Shown: positions 54,623 through 64,000 of the stretch, piece after piece
Layout: the number at the start of each line of letters is the position of its first letter
How positions within the stretch are numbered: position 1 is the first letter of the stretch
NCBI GenBank assembly: GCA_031213475.1
Contig: JARUPZ010000020.1
Span: 9,971,562 to 10,035,561 of the forward strand
DNA from: Nereocystis luetkeana
Taxonomy: Eukaryota > Sar > Phaeophyceae > Laminariales > Laminariaceae
DNA length: 64,000 nucleotides
Direction of reading: 5' to 3'
Program-made: the position numbers and the translations under genes
Notes under the pieces: generated by a model
The model's input: the letters and a program-made list of their open reading frames with translations, nothing else
Told to the model about the DNA's origin: nothing
Database searches by the model: none

Positions 54623-57600
54623 CTAGTCGACTTGGTGCCTTGCTACCCTGTCTGCCATCTCCTTCCTACTTTCGTCTACCGCCGTTTCCCTTCTACCCCT
54701 CCTGTTCCTCCCTCGGTCGGGCTTTATGCCACTTCTCCTGTTGCCCCCTCCCCCCCCGTTCCTTTGGGCACCATCCACGGCGGATGCGCGGCGCTGTCTA
54801 CTCATCTCAGCCTCAGCCTCGTGCCACCTCACCATGAACCGTTCGGCTGCTTCAAGGATCCCCCGGTACCACTTCCCCACCTTTTTGGCTGCAGTGGACC
54901 ACAACGCGGTCTCAACTCCAAACACCAAGGGGGCAACTTCCGTTGACCCTTCGGTGGCTCGGAACCCCCTAAGGTCTTCGACTATGCATCTATGCCAAGT
55001 CTTCAACTGCTTGCCTGGTCTCGGGTTCTCCCCACCAGCTATCGTCCCGAGCATTACCCGACTGGGTAATCGCTCCTTGCTTTGCCGTGCCACGCCCCCC
55101 GCAAAGAAGAGCCGCCGTTTACGAATGGTCGTTTCGATGCTCTCGCAACGTGTCATCTTGAGGGCCTTCGCGTACGAGAGGGTGGCATGGTCAGTATGAA
55201 GTCGGCGCTGGAAGCCAATGACTCGCAACAGGACTTGGTGGTGAGCCGTTCGAAGCTTGGCAAAGTGTTCCGCTCTGAGGGTCCACGTCACACACCCGTA
55301 CAGCAGGGTCTCAATCACCTCGGCCTTCAGCATTCGGACTTGAAGGCTAAGGGGGGCGGTCGTCCTATCATACAACTCCGGGCCGAACCGTTTGAGGCAT
55401 GCTCGCATGAGGCGGATCCGTCGGTCGATTTCGAGCGAGAGGTCAGCGTTTTCGTGGATAACGCCGCCTAGGTATAAGAACTGGGTCGTCTGCTTATACC
55501 TCTGACCTGCCGCTTCGATGGCGAGCGGTGGTGCGAGGGTTGTCCGGTCTGGTGTTTGTAGGACCATTGTCTCAGTCTTCTTTTCCGACACCGTGAGGCC
55601 TGCTGCTTCGAAGACAGTCACGATGACTGTCATCATTTTTGCGAGCCCTTCAGCCGACTTCGAGACAATTCCTGCATCGTCGGCGTACAACATGCCCCAT
55701 ACAGACCTTCGCACGCACGCCAATGGCTCCTCCTTCCCTGTTCGAACTACTCCAGCTTCCCAGAGTTGGACCAAATCCCTTACAATGGCTTCGTCTTGGC
55801 TGAAGCGTACTAGTACGACGTGTAACGCAGCAGCGAAGAACACGTTGAACAGTAACGGTGATAGTACACAGCCTTGCCGCAGCCCCTGCGTGACATCAAA
55901 CCATTCCGAGAGCTCGCCGTCATCAGTACGCACGCGAGCCCGCATGCCATCGTGGAAATTACGGATAATTCTCAGCATCTTGGTTGGTACGCCAAAGCGT
56001 GTGAGTACCTTCCATAACAGCTCTCGGTCGACAGAGTCGTACGCTTTCTGCAGATCGATGAAGCACACGTATAAGGGGATTTTCCTCTGTCGTCCGAGCT
56101 CTTGCAGCCGGCGCACGACGAACAACATATTAATCGTTGATCGTGCGGGGCGGAAGCCGCACTGTTCCTCGGGGAGTAGTTCCTCGGTCTCGCAGTAGTT
56201 GCTGAGGCGGGACGCGACGATTTTCAACAACACTTTGCCTGCGTGGGCAACAAGCGAAATCCCTCTGTAGTTGTTGCAGTCAGTTCGATCCTTCTTTTTG
56301 TGAAGGACCTTGATGATCGCATCTTTCCATTGCTGAGGGACTTCTCCTGTTAACCAAACATTGACAAGGATGTTGTGAAAGCGCTGGGCGAATGCCGGGT
56401 GGTCGATTTTTAGGAGTTCGACCGGGAGACCATCTGGCCCGACAGCTTTCCAATTCGACATCCCCTTAAGTGCTTCGGTCATCTCGTCTATGGATGGTTC
56501 ATCTTCAAGCGACAGTTTAGGCGGTCGCGGTGGCAAGAGGTCGATGATCGTGGGATCGAGTTTCAGCGACTTCGTGTTCAAGAGTTTGTGGTAAAACCCC
56601 GCCCATCGTTCACGAATTCGCACCTTATCCCGTAGGATCGTGCCATCCTCGTCCCTAATGAATTGTTCGCTCCTCGCTTTAGTCCCTTCCAATCCTACCG
56701 TACTCTTAACCCCTTTAGAACCGCAGTCCCGGTTTGGGGACAAACTACTTGAATTTTGACTGGTTTGTCCCACAAACGGTACTGCGGTTCTGAAATTGTA
56801 AAAGCCTCTTTGGTCGTTGTTCGCTAGGAGTCGTTCGGTTTCGGCAAGGTACGCTTCGAAGTACGCATGCAGTCCTGCGGCAATCACCTTCTGCAGGTTC
56901 GCACACGCAGATCTCAGGGTCTTCCACGCGGTTCTGTCCCGGGGATGGGCACGCAAGAATTGTCGTGCATCCTCCCTCGCTGTCCATGCTGGCATGAATG
57001 CGGCCAAGGTTTCGGCAGACTCACACCATCCATGTCTGCGGTGGCGACGTGCAGGGGGTGGTACCTCTTTTTCGACCGCATCAATAACAGCCGTAGTGAA
57101 AATCTCAACCATACCAGACGTATTACGGGGCTGGATAGGCTGGTTGAGAGTGGAGATGATCCTGGAGACTACTCGTTCACGACAATTTCCATCGGACATA
57201 AAAAGCTGCCTGTCGAACTCTCGGCGTTTCGTCGGTCTCTGTATTTGTCTGTTGGGCGCAAAATGACCACCGAGTCGGACTTTGATATACAAGATGTTGT
57301 GGTCTGAGTCAGCCTTAGCTGGGGCAGGAGGCTGTGGGACGACTTTCGCATCTTGTACTCTAGGTCGATGGACTTGAATCCGCTTACGGTCATTCGGGCC
57401 GGTGCCGTTGTAAGTATGCGATATCCCACCCTTGCGCGTGCTGAAAAACGTGTTGGTGAGAGCCAACTTGCAATTGGTGGCGAACGACAGGAGCCGTCTG
57501 CCATTATCGTTACGAACATCACGTCCATACGCTCCCAGCACTCTGCTTTCATCATCACCGCACCCTTCCTTCCTCTGTCCAGTTCGCGCGTTGGCATCCA

Positions 57601-58391
57601 TCAGTACAAACAGACACTCTTTCGTCGGGATTTTTTCCACCAAGTACTCCAGCTTCTGCCAGAAAATACGTTTCAGTTCGGCGTCCTTGGTACAATCAGT
57701 TGGAGCATACGCAACGACGAAATTGACTGCCTCGCATTTGCCAGCCAGCTCAAAGCGCATAGACATTAGCCGCTCGTCAACGAACTGATGAGTATACACA
57801 GACTTACTGCACAACGATTCCTTGACAGCTAGGCCTACTCCGTACAGCCCTTGCCTGGTGGCTGTTGTTTCCTGTCCTGAACAGAAAACACGATACCCTG
57901 CCGGACCTCCGAGTTTCTTGCAGGCCAATGAAGTCACAGCCGAGTTGCCGTCCCTTCGCCAGTACCCGCTCGTCATGTCCGTACCCGTTCTTCCCCTTTA
58001 CAGCCAGGGTGCGCACATTGTAGGTCGCTACCGTCACAAGTGCCTCCTTCTGTCTCTTACGAGCCTCGCGTGCTGCTTTCTTTGCCAGCCGACGTGAGGC
58101 TCGTCCCCGCCTTCTTTTTTTCTTTTTTTGTTTCTTTTTTTTCTCTATGGCGAAAGTGGCTCTCCGTTTCGTAGCCCGGTACGCGCCTTGGTTTCCGTTG
58201 GCTGGGTGCAGCCGTCCCAACCCACGCCGACAATCCCATCCTTCCTGTCGTGCATGCATACCCACGCTGTGGCCAGCCTCTCCACTCCACCGGCTGCCCA
58301 CGTAGCGCTCTCTGCTGTGGTGATGTACCCGTCCCGCCTGAGGGATGAACTCCTCGGCGTCGGGGTTAAGGAGAAAAAACATCACCACCAC
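54623..58391 (-). pseudogene. RTE endonuclease-reverse transcriptase, longest copy
   Basis: The first frame (58391-57804) has a Lys/Arg-rich N-terminus and then the endonuclease start A-T-Y-N-V-R-T-L and L-Q-E-T-R. A 1-nt indel near 57910 shifts reading to the frame ending at 54623. That frame is open for about 1100 codons with [19 protein letters not shown], and then the RT motifs including L-Y-A-D-D (about 55680) and Y-G-C-V-T-W-T-L. The protein nicks target DNA and reverse transcribes the element RNA. About 30 foreign residues (56710-56794, MITE) sit before K-S-T-V-G-L-E-G without breaking the frame. EN-RT order and motif wording place it in the RTE clade. Confidence 0.85.
56710..56794. 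mobile_element. TTAA-flanked MITE (piggyBac-like), copy 3
   Basis: About 85 bp follow TTAA at 56706-56709. Left end CCCCTTTAGAACCGCAGTC; right end in reverse TTTCAGAACCGCAGTACCG. The right terminal bases and TTAA, with six LINE bases, are lost. The uninterrupted site in another copy is CTCTTAAGGTGC (61401). Confidence 0.7.
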
Positions 58392-58565
58392 CCCACGCGG
58401 TCCTTAAACCGAGCAGGCCACCAGCCGGACCGCGCAAGGTTCCCTACCTACGTAGTCCGAAGCTCGATGTTCGTGTGACTGTCGCTAGACCGCTGCAGGT
58501 CCTGGCAGACTTTCTCGGCCCACCCGAAGGACGGGGCAGGCCGAAGCAGGCAGAGTCAATGTGCA

Positions 58566-61440
58566 CTGCTGCAGTGGGCAATGCAAAGCCATGTCATCAT
58601 ACTAGATACGACAGGCACGACATACACAATCTATGAAATAGTGAAACGAAAAGAAACAATCAAAGATAAACAAAAACAAGGTAGACAAATCGCAAGAGAA
58701 AAAGAAGAAAAATGATAGCAAAATCTAAGAGAAACAATCTGTCGTGCCCCCCCCCCCGCAGGCGAGGTGGCCAACACTTGAAAAGAACGAGCTGGAGAAA
58801 AGAAAGAAAAGTAAAATAAAATAAGAAAAAAACACCACTGCTTGTAAACAGAGTAAGACAAAGAACCAAGGAAAAAAGTAACAAGGAAAAATAACAAAGG
58901 GGAAATAACAGGCAGACCAAGCCCAAAGCACCTTCCAGGTGGCGGCAGCAGCTTGTGGTACGAGTAGTATAGCCAGGTTCTCCCTGCTAATCCGCCTGGT
59001 ACCTTGCTACCCAGACTGCCGTCTCCGCCCTGCGTTCGTCAACTATGCCCAGCCCCTTGGCGTCAGACAATACGAAACGAGCAGAGCAGGTTCGTCATCC
59101 AACCACGCCACACGGCTCCTTCAGTACGGCTTATCAATCAGAAAAGGAAGAGGAAGAGAAAAAAGAATATGAAAATCACGGAGAGTCAGCGCAAGAAAAA
59201 AAAAAAAAAAAACAAGAAGAAGAGAAGACAAGGGAAGACCACGTTCGAACCAGCTGCACCGGTTGGTAGCACTAGTAGTATGATCATGTTCTACTTCCTA
59301 GTCGACTTGGTGCCTTGCTACCCTGTCTGCCATCTCCTTCCTACTTTCGTCTACCGCCGTTTCCCTTCTACCCCTCCTGTTCCCCCCCCTCTCCGCATTC
59401 CCTCGGTCGGGCTTTCTGCCACTTCTCCTGTTGCCCCCTCCCCCCCCGTTCCCTTGGGCACCATCCGCGGCGGATGCGCGGCGCTGCCTACTCATCTCAG
59501 CCTCAGCCTCGTGCCACCTCACCATGAACCGTTCGGCTGCTTCAAGGATCCCCCGGTACCACTTCCCCGCCTTTTTGGCTGCAGTGGACCACAACGCGGT
59601 CTCAACTCCAAACACAAAGGGGGCAACTTCCGTTGACCCTTCGGTGGCTCGGAACTCCCTAAGGTCTTCGACTATGCATCTATGCCAAGTCTTCAACTGC
59701 TTGCCTGGTCTCGGGTTCTCCCCACCAGCTATCGTCCCGAACATTACCCGACTGGGTAATCGCTCCTTGCTTTGCCGTGCCACGCCCCCCGCAAAGAAGA
59801 GCCGCCGTTTACGAATGGTCGTTTCGATGCTCTTCGAACGTGTCATCTTGAAGGCCTTCGCGTACGAGAGGGTGGCATGGTCAGTACGAAGTCGGCGCTG
59901 GAAGCCTATGACTCGCAACAGGACTTGGTGGTAAGCCGTTCGAAGCTTGGCAAAGTGTTCCGCTCTGAGGGTCCACGTCACACACCCGTACAGCAGGGTC
60001 TCAATCACCTCGGCCTTCAGCATTCGGACATTAAGGCTAAGGGGGGCGGTCGTCCTATCATACAACTCCGGGCCGAACCGTTTGAGGCATGCTCGCATGA
60101 GGCGGATCCATTCGTCGGTCGATTTCGAGCGAGAGCGCAGCGTTTTCGTGGATAACGCCGCCTAGGTATAAGAACTGGGTCGCCTGCTTATACCTCTGGC
60201 CTGTGCTGTTTCGATGACGAGCGGTGGTGCGAGGGTTGTCTGGTCTGGTGTTTGTAGGACCATTGTCTCAGTCTTCTTTTCCGACACCGTGAGGCCTGCT
60301 GCTTCGAAGACAGTCACGATGATTTTCATCATTTTCGCGAGCCCTTCAGCCAACTTCGAGACAATTCCTGCATCATCGGCGTACAACATGCCCCATACAG
60401 ACCTTCGCACGCACGCCAATGGCTCCTGCTTCCCTGTTCGAACTACTCCAGCTTCACTGGGTTGGACCAAATCCCTTATGATGACTTCGTCTTGGCTGAA
60501 GCGTACTAGTACGACGTGTAACGCAGCAGCGAAGAACACGTTGAACAGTAACGGTGATAGTACACAGCCTTGCCGCAGCCCCTGCGTGACATCAAACCAT
60601 TCCGAGAGCTCGCCGTCATCAGTACGCACGCGAGCCCGCATGCCATCGTGGAAATTACGGATAATTCTCAGCATCTTGGTTGGTACGCCAAAGCGTGTGA
60701 GTACCTTCCATAACAGCTCTCGGTCGACAGAGTCGTACGCTTTCTGCAGATCGATGAAGCACACGTACAACGGGATTTTCCTCTGTCGTTCGAGTTCTTG
60801 CAATCGGCGCACGACAAACAACATATTAATCGCTGATCGTGCGGGGCGGAAGCCGCACTGTTCCTCAGGGGGTAGTTCCTCGGTCTCGCAGTAGTTGCTG
60901 AGGCGGGACGCGACGATTTTCAACAACACTTTGCCTGCGTGGGCAACAAGCGAAATCCCTCTGTAGTTGTTGCAGTCAGTTCGATCCTTCTTTTTGTGAA
61001 GGACCTTGATGATCGCATCTTTCCATTGCTGAGGGACTTCTCCTGTTAACCAAACATTGACAAGGATGTTGTGAAAGCACTGGGCGAATGCCGGGTGGTC
61101 GATTTTTAGGAGTTCGACCCGGAGACCATCTGGCCCGACAGCTTTCCAATTCGACATCCCCTTAAGTGCTTCGGTCATCTCGTCTATGGATGGTTCATCT
61201 TCAAGCGACAGTTTAGGGGGTCGGGGTGGCAAGAGGTCGATGATCGTGGGATCGAGTTTCAGCGACTTCGTGTTCAAGAGTTTGTGGTAAACCCCCGCCC
61301 ATCGTTCACGAATTCGCACCTTATCCCGTAAGATCGTGCCATCCTCGTTCCTAATGAACTGTTCGCCCCTCGCTTTAGTCCCTTCCAATCCTACCGTACT
61401 CTTAAGGTGCTTGTAAAAGCCTCTCTGGTCGTTGTTCGCT
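58566..61440 (-). mobile_element. RTE LINE copy truncated at both ends
   Basis: Homology runs from TCGTTGTTCGC (61440) to GCAGTGGGCAATGC (58566). The last 190 bp of the 3' UTR and the (AC)n tail are missing because the next LINE starts there. It carries the subfamily indel also seen at 11410. Confidence 0.85.
59298..61440 (-). pseudogene. RT ORF of the 58.6-61.4 kb LINE
   Basis: The frame 61544-60162 holds the RT fingers, motifs A and B and Y-A-D-D; its first 35 codons are read-in from unrelated flank. It ends early because of an indel near 60195. A 4-nt insertion near 60110 also shifts the frame before 60098-59298, which holds the C-terminal region. The endonuclease is missing. Confidence 0.85.
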
Positions 61441-61837
61441 TCGGTTGCGCTGTTGCGCTGGCGCAACATTTTGGTCAAAATGGGCGTTTTTCTGAGCCTC
61501 TTCTTCGGATTCGCCACAGCCTTTTTTTTAAGCCCTTTTTCCATAGTAGAACAAAAGAAGTTTAGGTTCTGATCCCGCTACACGCCTTTTCGAGGTGAGG
61601 GAGGCGTTTAAACGCACTTTGTTACTTGGCATGTGGGCATATATTCGCGCATACAGCAGTGTTTTGCTGCGCGCAACAGACACCGGACCACTAATTATGC
61701 TAATACTTGACGAAACTAGACCAAAATTTAGCATAAACCCCCTTTTTATTTTATTTTTATTTGCCTTCTGACAATATGCAGGGCGTTCTTAATTCAAAAT
61801 GAAAACCCCTTCATGATTTTTTTCTTCTTTTTTTCTT
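61441..61837. other. Unassigned sequence
   Basis: No gene was seen. A short GCGCTG/GGCGCAAC inverted pair lies at 61447-61470. It lies between a truncated LINE and a SINE tail. Confidence 0.3.
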
Positions 61838-62176
61838 TTTGCTCATCCTATTCATTATCTTCGCACATCTTCTCTCTCTCTCCTTCCAACTCGTAACTCA
61901 GATCCGGGGTCACATAGCAGGCTCTTCTTCCCCCTTCCCGCTACGGTACGTGCCTTCATTTTTATCGCGAGAAGATTTCAGCCTTTTCTTCACTCGTCGG
62001 CTCGCATCGAATTGTGCCTACCCACGCTGCAAGGCGCTCTCAACAATTGAATCCTTTTTATTTTATTTTTTTGCAAATAAAGTCAAAAGTCCGACCCACC
62101 TGGGGCTCGAACCCAGGAAGGACTCAAACACAAGCAAGTAGAATTCGAGGTTAACCACTTGAAACACCGGGGCGAC
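61838..62176 (-). mobile_element. tRNA-derived SINE, near-complete copy
   Basis: The reverse strand carries the tRNA-like head (GTCGCCCCGGTG, T-arm CTGGGTTCGAGCCCCAG), the AT-rich linker, the body and an A-rich tail at 61815-61845. It is contiguous where the 42.7-kb copy is split. Confidence 0.8.
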
Positions 62177-62308
62177 CTGTTTTTTTCCAATATACTGCAT
62201 AAATTCGTACCTATGGGAGGGTCTTCCCACACCGTACTGCTTGCTCTGTAGCCGTATTGTCTCTCCACCCCTCGCTGTGCAACTACTACTGTTGTAGTTA
62301 CACTTACA

Positions 62309-62990
62309 TTGTTGTTGTTGTTGTTCTCACATTAACTCTCTGACGAAGGAGTCCGTGGTCACACAAAAGGTGCTGGAGCCCTAGGAAGATCCGAAAAACG
62401 AAAAAAAACGAAAATTCGGCTGCCTCAAAATACACGAGACGAAGAAAGCACACACAAGATAAAACCAATGTGCAAACTGAACTAACATGGCCGCGGGTAT
62501 ATCCTCTCAACTATAACATACCTGGTAGAAGAGTACCCCCGTTCCCACCACTAACCAACTAGTGGCTGCTGACTACAGCGGATGCTGTCTGAAGTGCTGC
62601 CTGCACCGTACGAAACGCACGGTAGTCGTGACAACGAAAGAGGAACACATCTGCCTGCTATCTGGAGTGCTGTCAGAGTGAAGACTCGCGGATATGCAGT
62701 GAAAAAAGGAGCAATCGAACCTTACTACCACACGAATGTCAACGATCGCCATCTCTTCCTGGACTGTCTGACACAAAAAGGTGCAGCACAGTTATGATAC
62801 CACGTCCCTGATAATTGCGTAGGTTATGAAGGGTATACAACTCGTTAAACTACAACGACCAGTGACGACGTTTATAACAAGTACCGGTAGATACTATTCT
62901 GCCTCGTGAAAAACAATACCTCCAGGAAAAAACAAACTATGACTGCTTCTCTCGTGATGATAGTGTGCGCGCAGATCATGGGTCTCCATG
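62309..62990 (-). mobile_element. Retroposon Z, cut by a copia LTR
   Basis: It matches 5738-6415 in the same orientation, with (GTT)n first. It stops at GGGTCTCCATG where the LTR of the second copia element begins. It has an extra CCTGGTA (62521-62527) relative to the two other Z copies. Confidence 0.8.
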
Positions 62991-63548
62991 TGTTCGTAGA
63001 GTCCAAACCTGGATGCCCTGACCACCACGTGGTCTGATGAGATTCTTTATAGTCGTTGTATTAGAGGACAGAGGAGGAGAGAGAGAGCGGAGCCTAGCTC
63101 GTAGCTCAGGGCGGAGAACGGAGAGCGGAGAACGGAGTGCTCGAACTCTCCTCATGAACACACCGCAAAATTCACAATAACGCCTGCGAAGATATACGCA
63201 ACCCTCTACAACTTGTAACCGTCGCTGCTGGAACGATCCAAACGAACACCCTCCCTGGCTCTTCACAGCAGTGACGAGACCGAAGAGACATTCAAGACTT
63301 GCTAGGACCTAAGAACAGCCAACGACAGTCCCGCAGGAGGAAGCCCGGCCACCGGGTAAAAACCCCCTGTATAACACATATACTCCAAACCATAGCAATT
63401 AAACAACGGCCGCATTCCAAACGATGACCATGGCCAGAAAATAAAATGCCAAGCTGTGCCCTACTCCCCCATGCCCCTCAAAGTAGCGCAGGGTTGGCGA
63501 CCTGACAAATTATTCCTCGCATCACTCAAACATGGTACTCATCGAACA
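62991..63548 (-). repeat. 3' LTR of a second copia element
   Basis: 558 bp with perfect inverted ends TGTTCG and CGAACA. On the minus strand a polypurine tract (AAGGGGGTATGGG) lies directly upstream, at 63549-63562. The left edge interrupts retroposon Z. The partner LTR is outside the window. Confidence 0.75.
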
Positions 63549-63562
63549 ATGCCCATACCCCC

Positions 63563-64000
63563 TTATTCGCCGTCCAAGGCCAGATTCAACAAGAACCTAC
63601 GATGAGACTTAAAAGGGGTCGCAGCAAGGGATTTCGTCAGAATATCCGCGTGCTGCTCTTCCGAAGCTACGAACTGAATGTCGATCTTCTTAGCACGAAG
63701 TAGCTCTCTGACAAAATGAAAACGCACGTCAATATGCTTACTCCGCGCAGAACTAAGAGGGTTCTCAGCCAACGCTATGGCCCCCTGGTTATCCTCGAAA
63801 ACCCGAACACATGATCCGCTTAGCTCTGGACAAATAAACGAGAACACCGCGCCCGTAAACAAAGCTTCCTTCACCCCTTCACCCAGGGCGACATATTCTG
63901 CTTCTGCTGTCGACAACGTAACACACCTCTGCGTGCTACCTGCCCAACTGACGGCCGCACCCCCTAGGGTAATTACCGTCCCCGATACCGAGCGCCTATC
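63563..64000 (-). CDS. Copia RNase H, C-terminal part (runs off the window)
   Basis: An open frame to the window edge, 146 codons visible. RNase H motifs: D-R-R-S-V-S-G at the edge, L-S-T-A-E-A-E-Y-V-A-L, F-E-D-N-Q-G-A-I-A and S-K-H-I-D-V-R-F-H-F, then D-I-L-T-K-S-L. The ORF ends with TAA 15 bp before the LTR. It differs clearly in sequence from the copia element at 29.5-38.2 kb, so it is a separate family. No lesion is visible in this part, so it may be intact upstream. Confidence 0.85.
   Translation of the reverse strand, partial: DRRSVSGTVITLGGAAVSWAGSTQRCVTLSTAEAEYVALGEGVKEALFTGAVFSFICPELSGSCVRVFEDNQGAIALAENPLSSARSKHIDVRFHFVRELLRAKKIDIQFVASEEQHADILTKSLAATPFKSHRRFLLNLALDGE

Larger units (their letters stand above)
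53752..58560 (-). mobile_element. RTE LINE, longest copy (about 4.8 kb)
   Basis: It includes a 5' leader (58560-58391), the N-terminal endonuclease, RT, the C-terminal region and the full 3' UTR with (TG)n at 53752-53772. It appears full-length or nearly so. It is disrupted by a 1-nt frameshift in the endonuclease and by a MITE that keeps the reading frame. The 5' end abuts the truncated 3' UTR of the next copy, head to tail. Confidence 0.85.

Noticed and set aside
1-64000. CRISPR arrays, operons, phage or plasmid functions
   Set aside because: No regular spacer arrays exist, and coding organisation, introns and element types are eukaryotic.

Overview
This is a eukaryotic nuclear window of moderate GC content. 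It is almost entirely a graveyard of nested transposable elements. The evidence for a eukaryote is spliceosomal-type introns with GTGAGT donors, RTE-type LINEs, Ty1/copia and DIRS-like retrotransposons, a tRNA-derived SINE and TIR elements. There are no operons, ribosome-binding sites or prokaryotic genes. The mix suggests a protist or alga with a repeat-rich genome, but I cannot name the lineage from sequence alone. No rRNA gene and no functional tRNA gene was seen.

Layout. 191-8332: an LTR element with 563-bp LTRs, a TTCG target duplication and no recognisable pol; its interior holds a 64-bp satellite and older insertions. 8.3-10.5 kb: a minisatellite encoding decapeptides and a decayed copia-type Gag (minus). 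10.9-14.3 kb: two RTE LINE pieces in opposite orientation and a GGGACGGGACGG minisatellite. 15.3-18.6 kb: the only convincing multi-exon gene (minus, five exons, phase-consistent), encoding two Cys/His fingers, a helical domain and an acidic tail. 19.5-22.4 kb: a truncated LINE (minus). 23.1-27.9 kb: a DIRS-like tyrosine-recombinase retrotransposon (minus; Gag, RT-RNase H, YR). 28.15-29.5 kb: the minisatellite again, with LINE 3' UTR. 29523-38185: a complete but inactivated Ty1/copia element. Its 3' LTR carries a 1.8-kb TIR element, which itself carries a TTAA-flanked MITE. 38.2-41.8 kb: the best-preserved LINE ORF. 42.5-43.4 kb: a triple nest of SINE, retroposon and SINE. 43527-46110: a small LTR element with Gag and protease only. 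46.2-61.4 kb: more LINE copies, mostly minus and in places head to tail, plus LINE 3' UTR fragments, a hAT-type MITE and SINEs. 62.3-64 kb: a retroposon cut by the 3' LTR of a second copia element that runs off the window.

How the parts interact. The dominant family is an RTE-like LINE (AP endonuclease plus reverse transcriptase) with an unusually long 3' UTR of about 0.9 kb ending in an (AC)n tail. Two shorter retroposon families with (AAC)n tails end in nearly the same sequence as this LINE, so they were probably mobilised by RTE machinery. Most large ORFs carry frameshifts or stops and are annotated as pseudogenes. Boundaries were set by comparing copies within the window and by target-site duplications. 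All alignments were done by eye, so coordinates of repeat edges may be off by a few bases.
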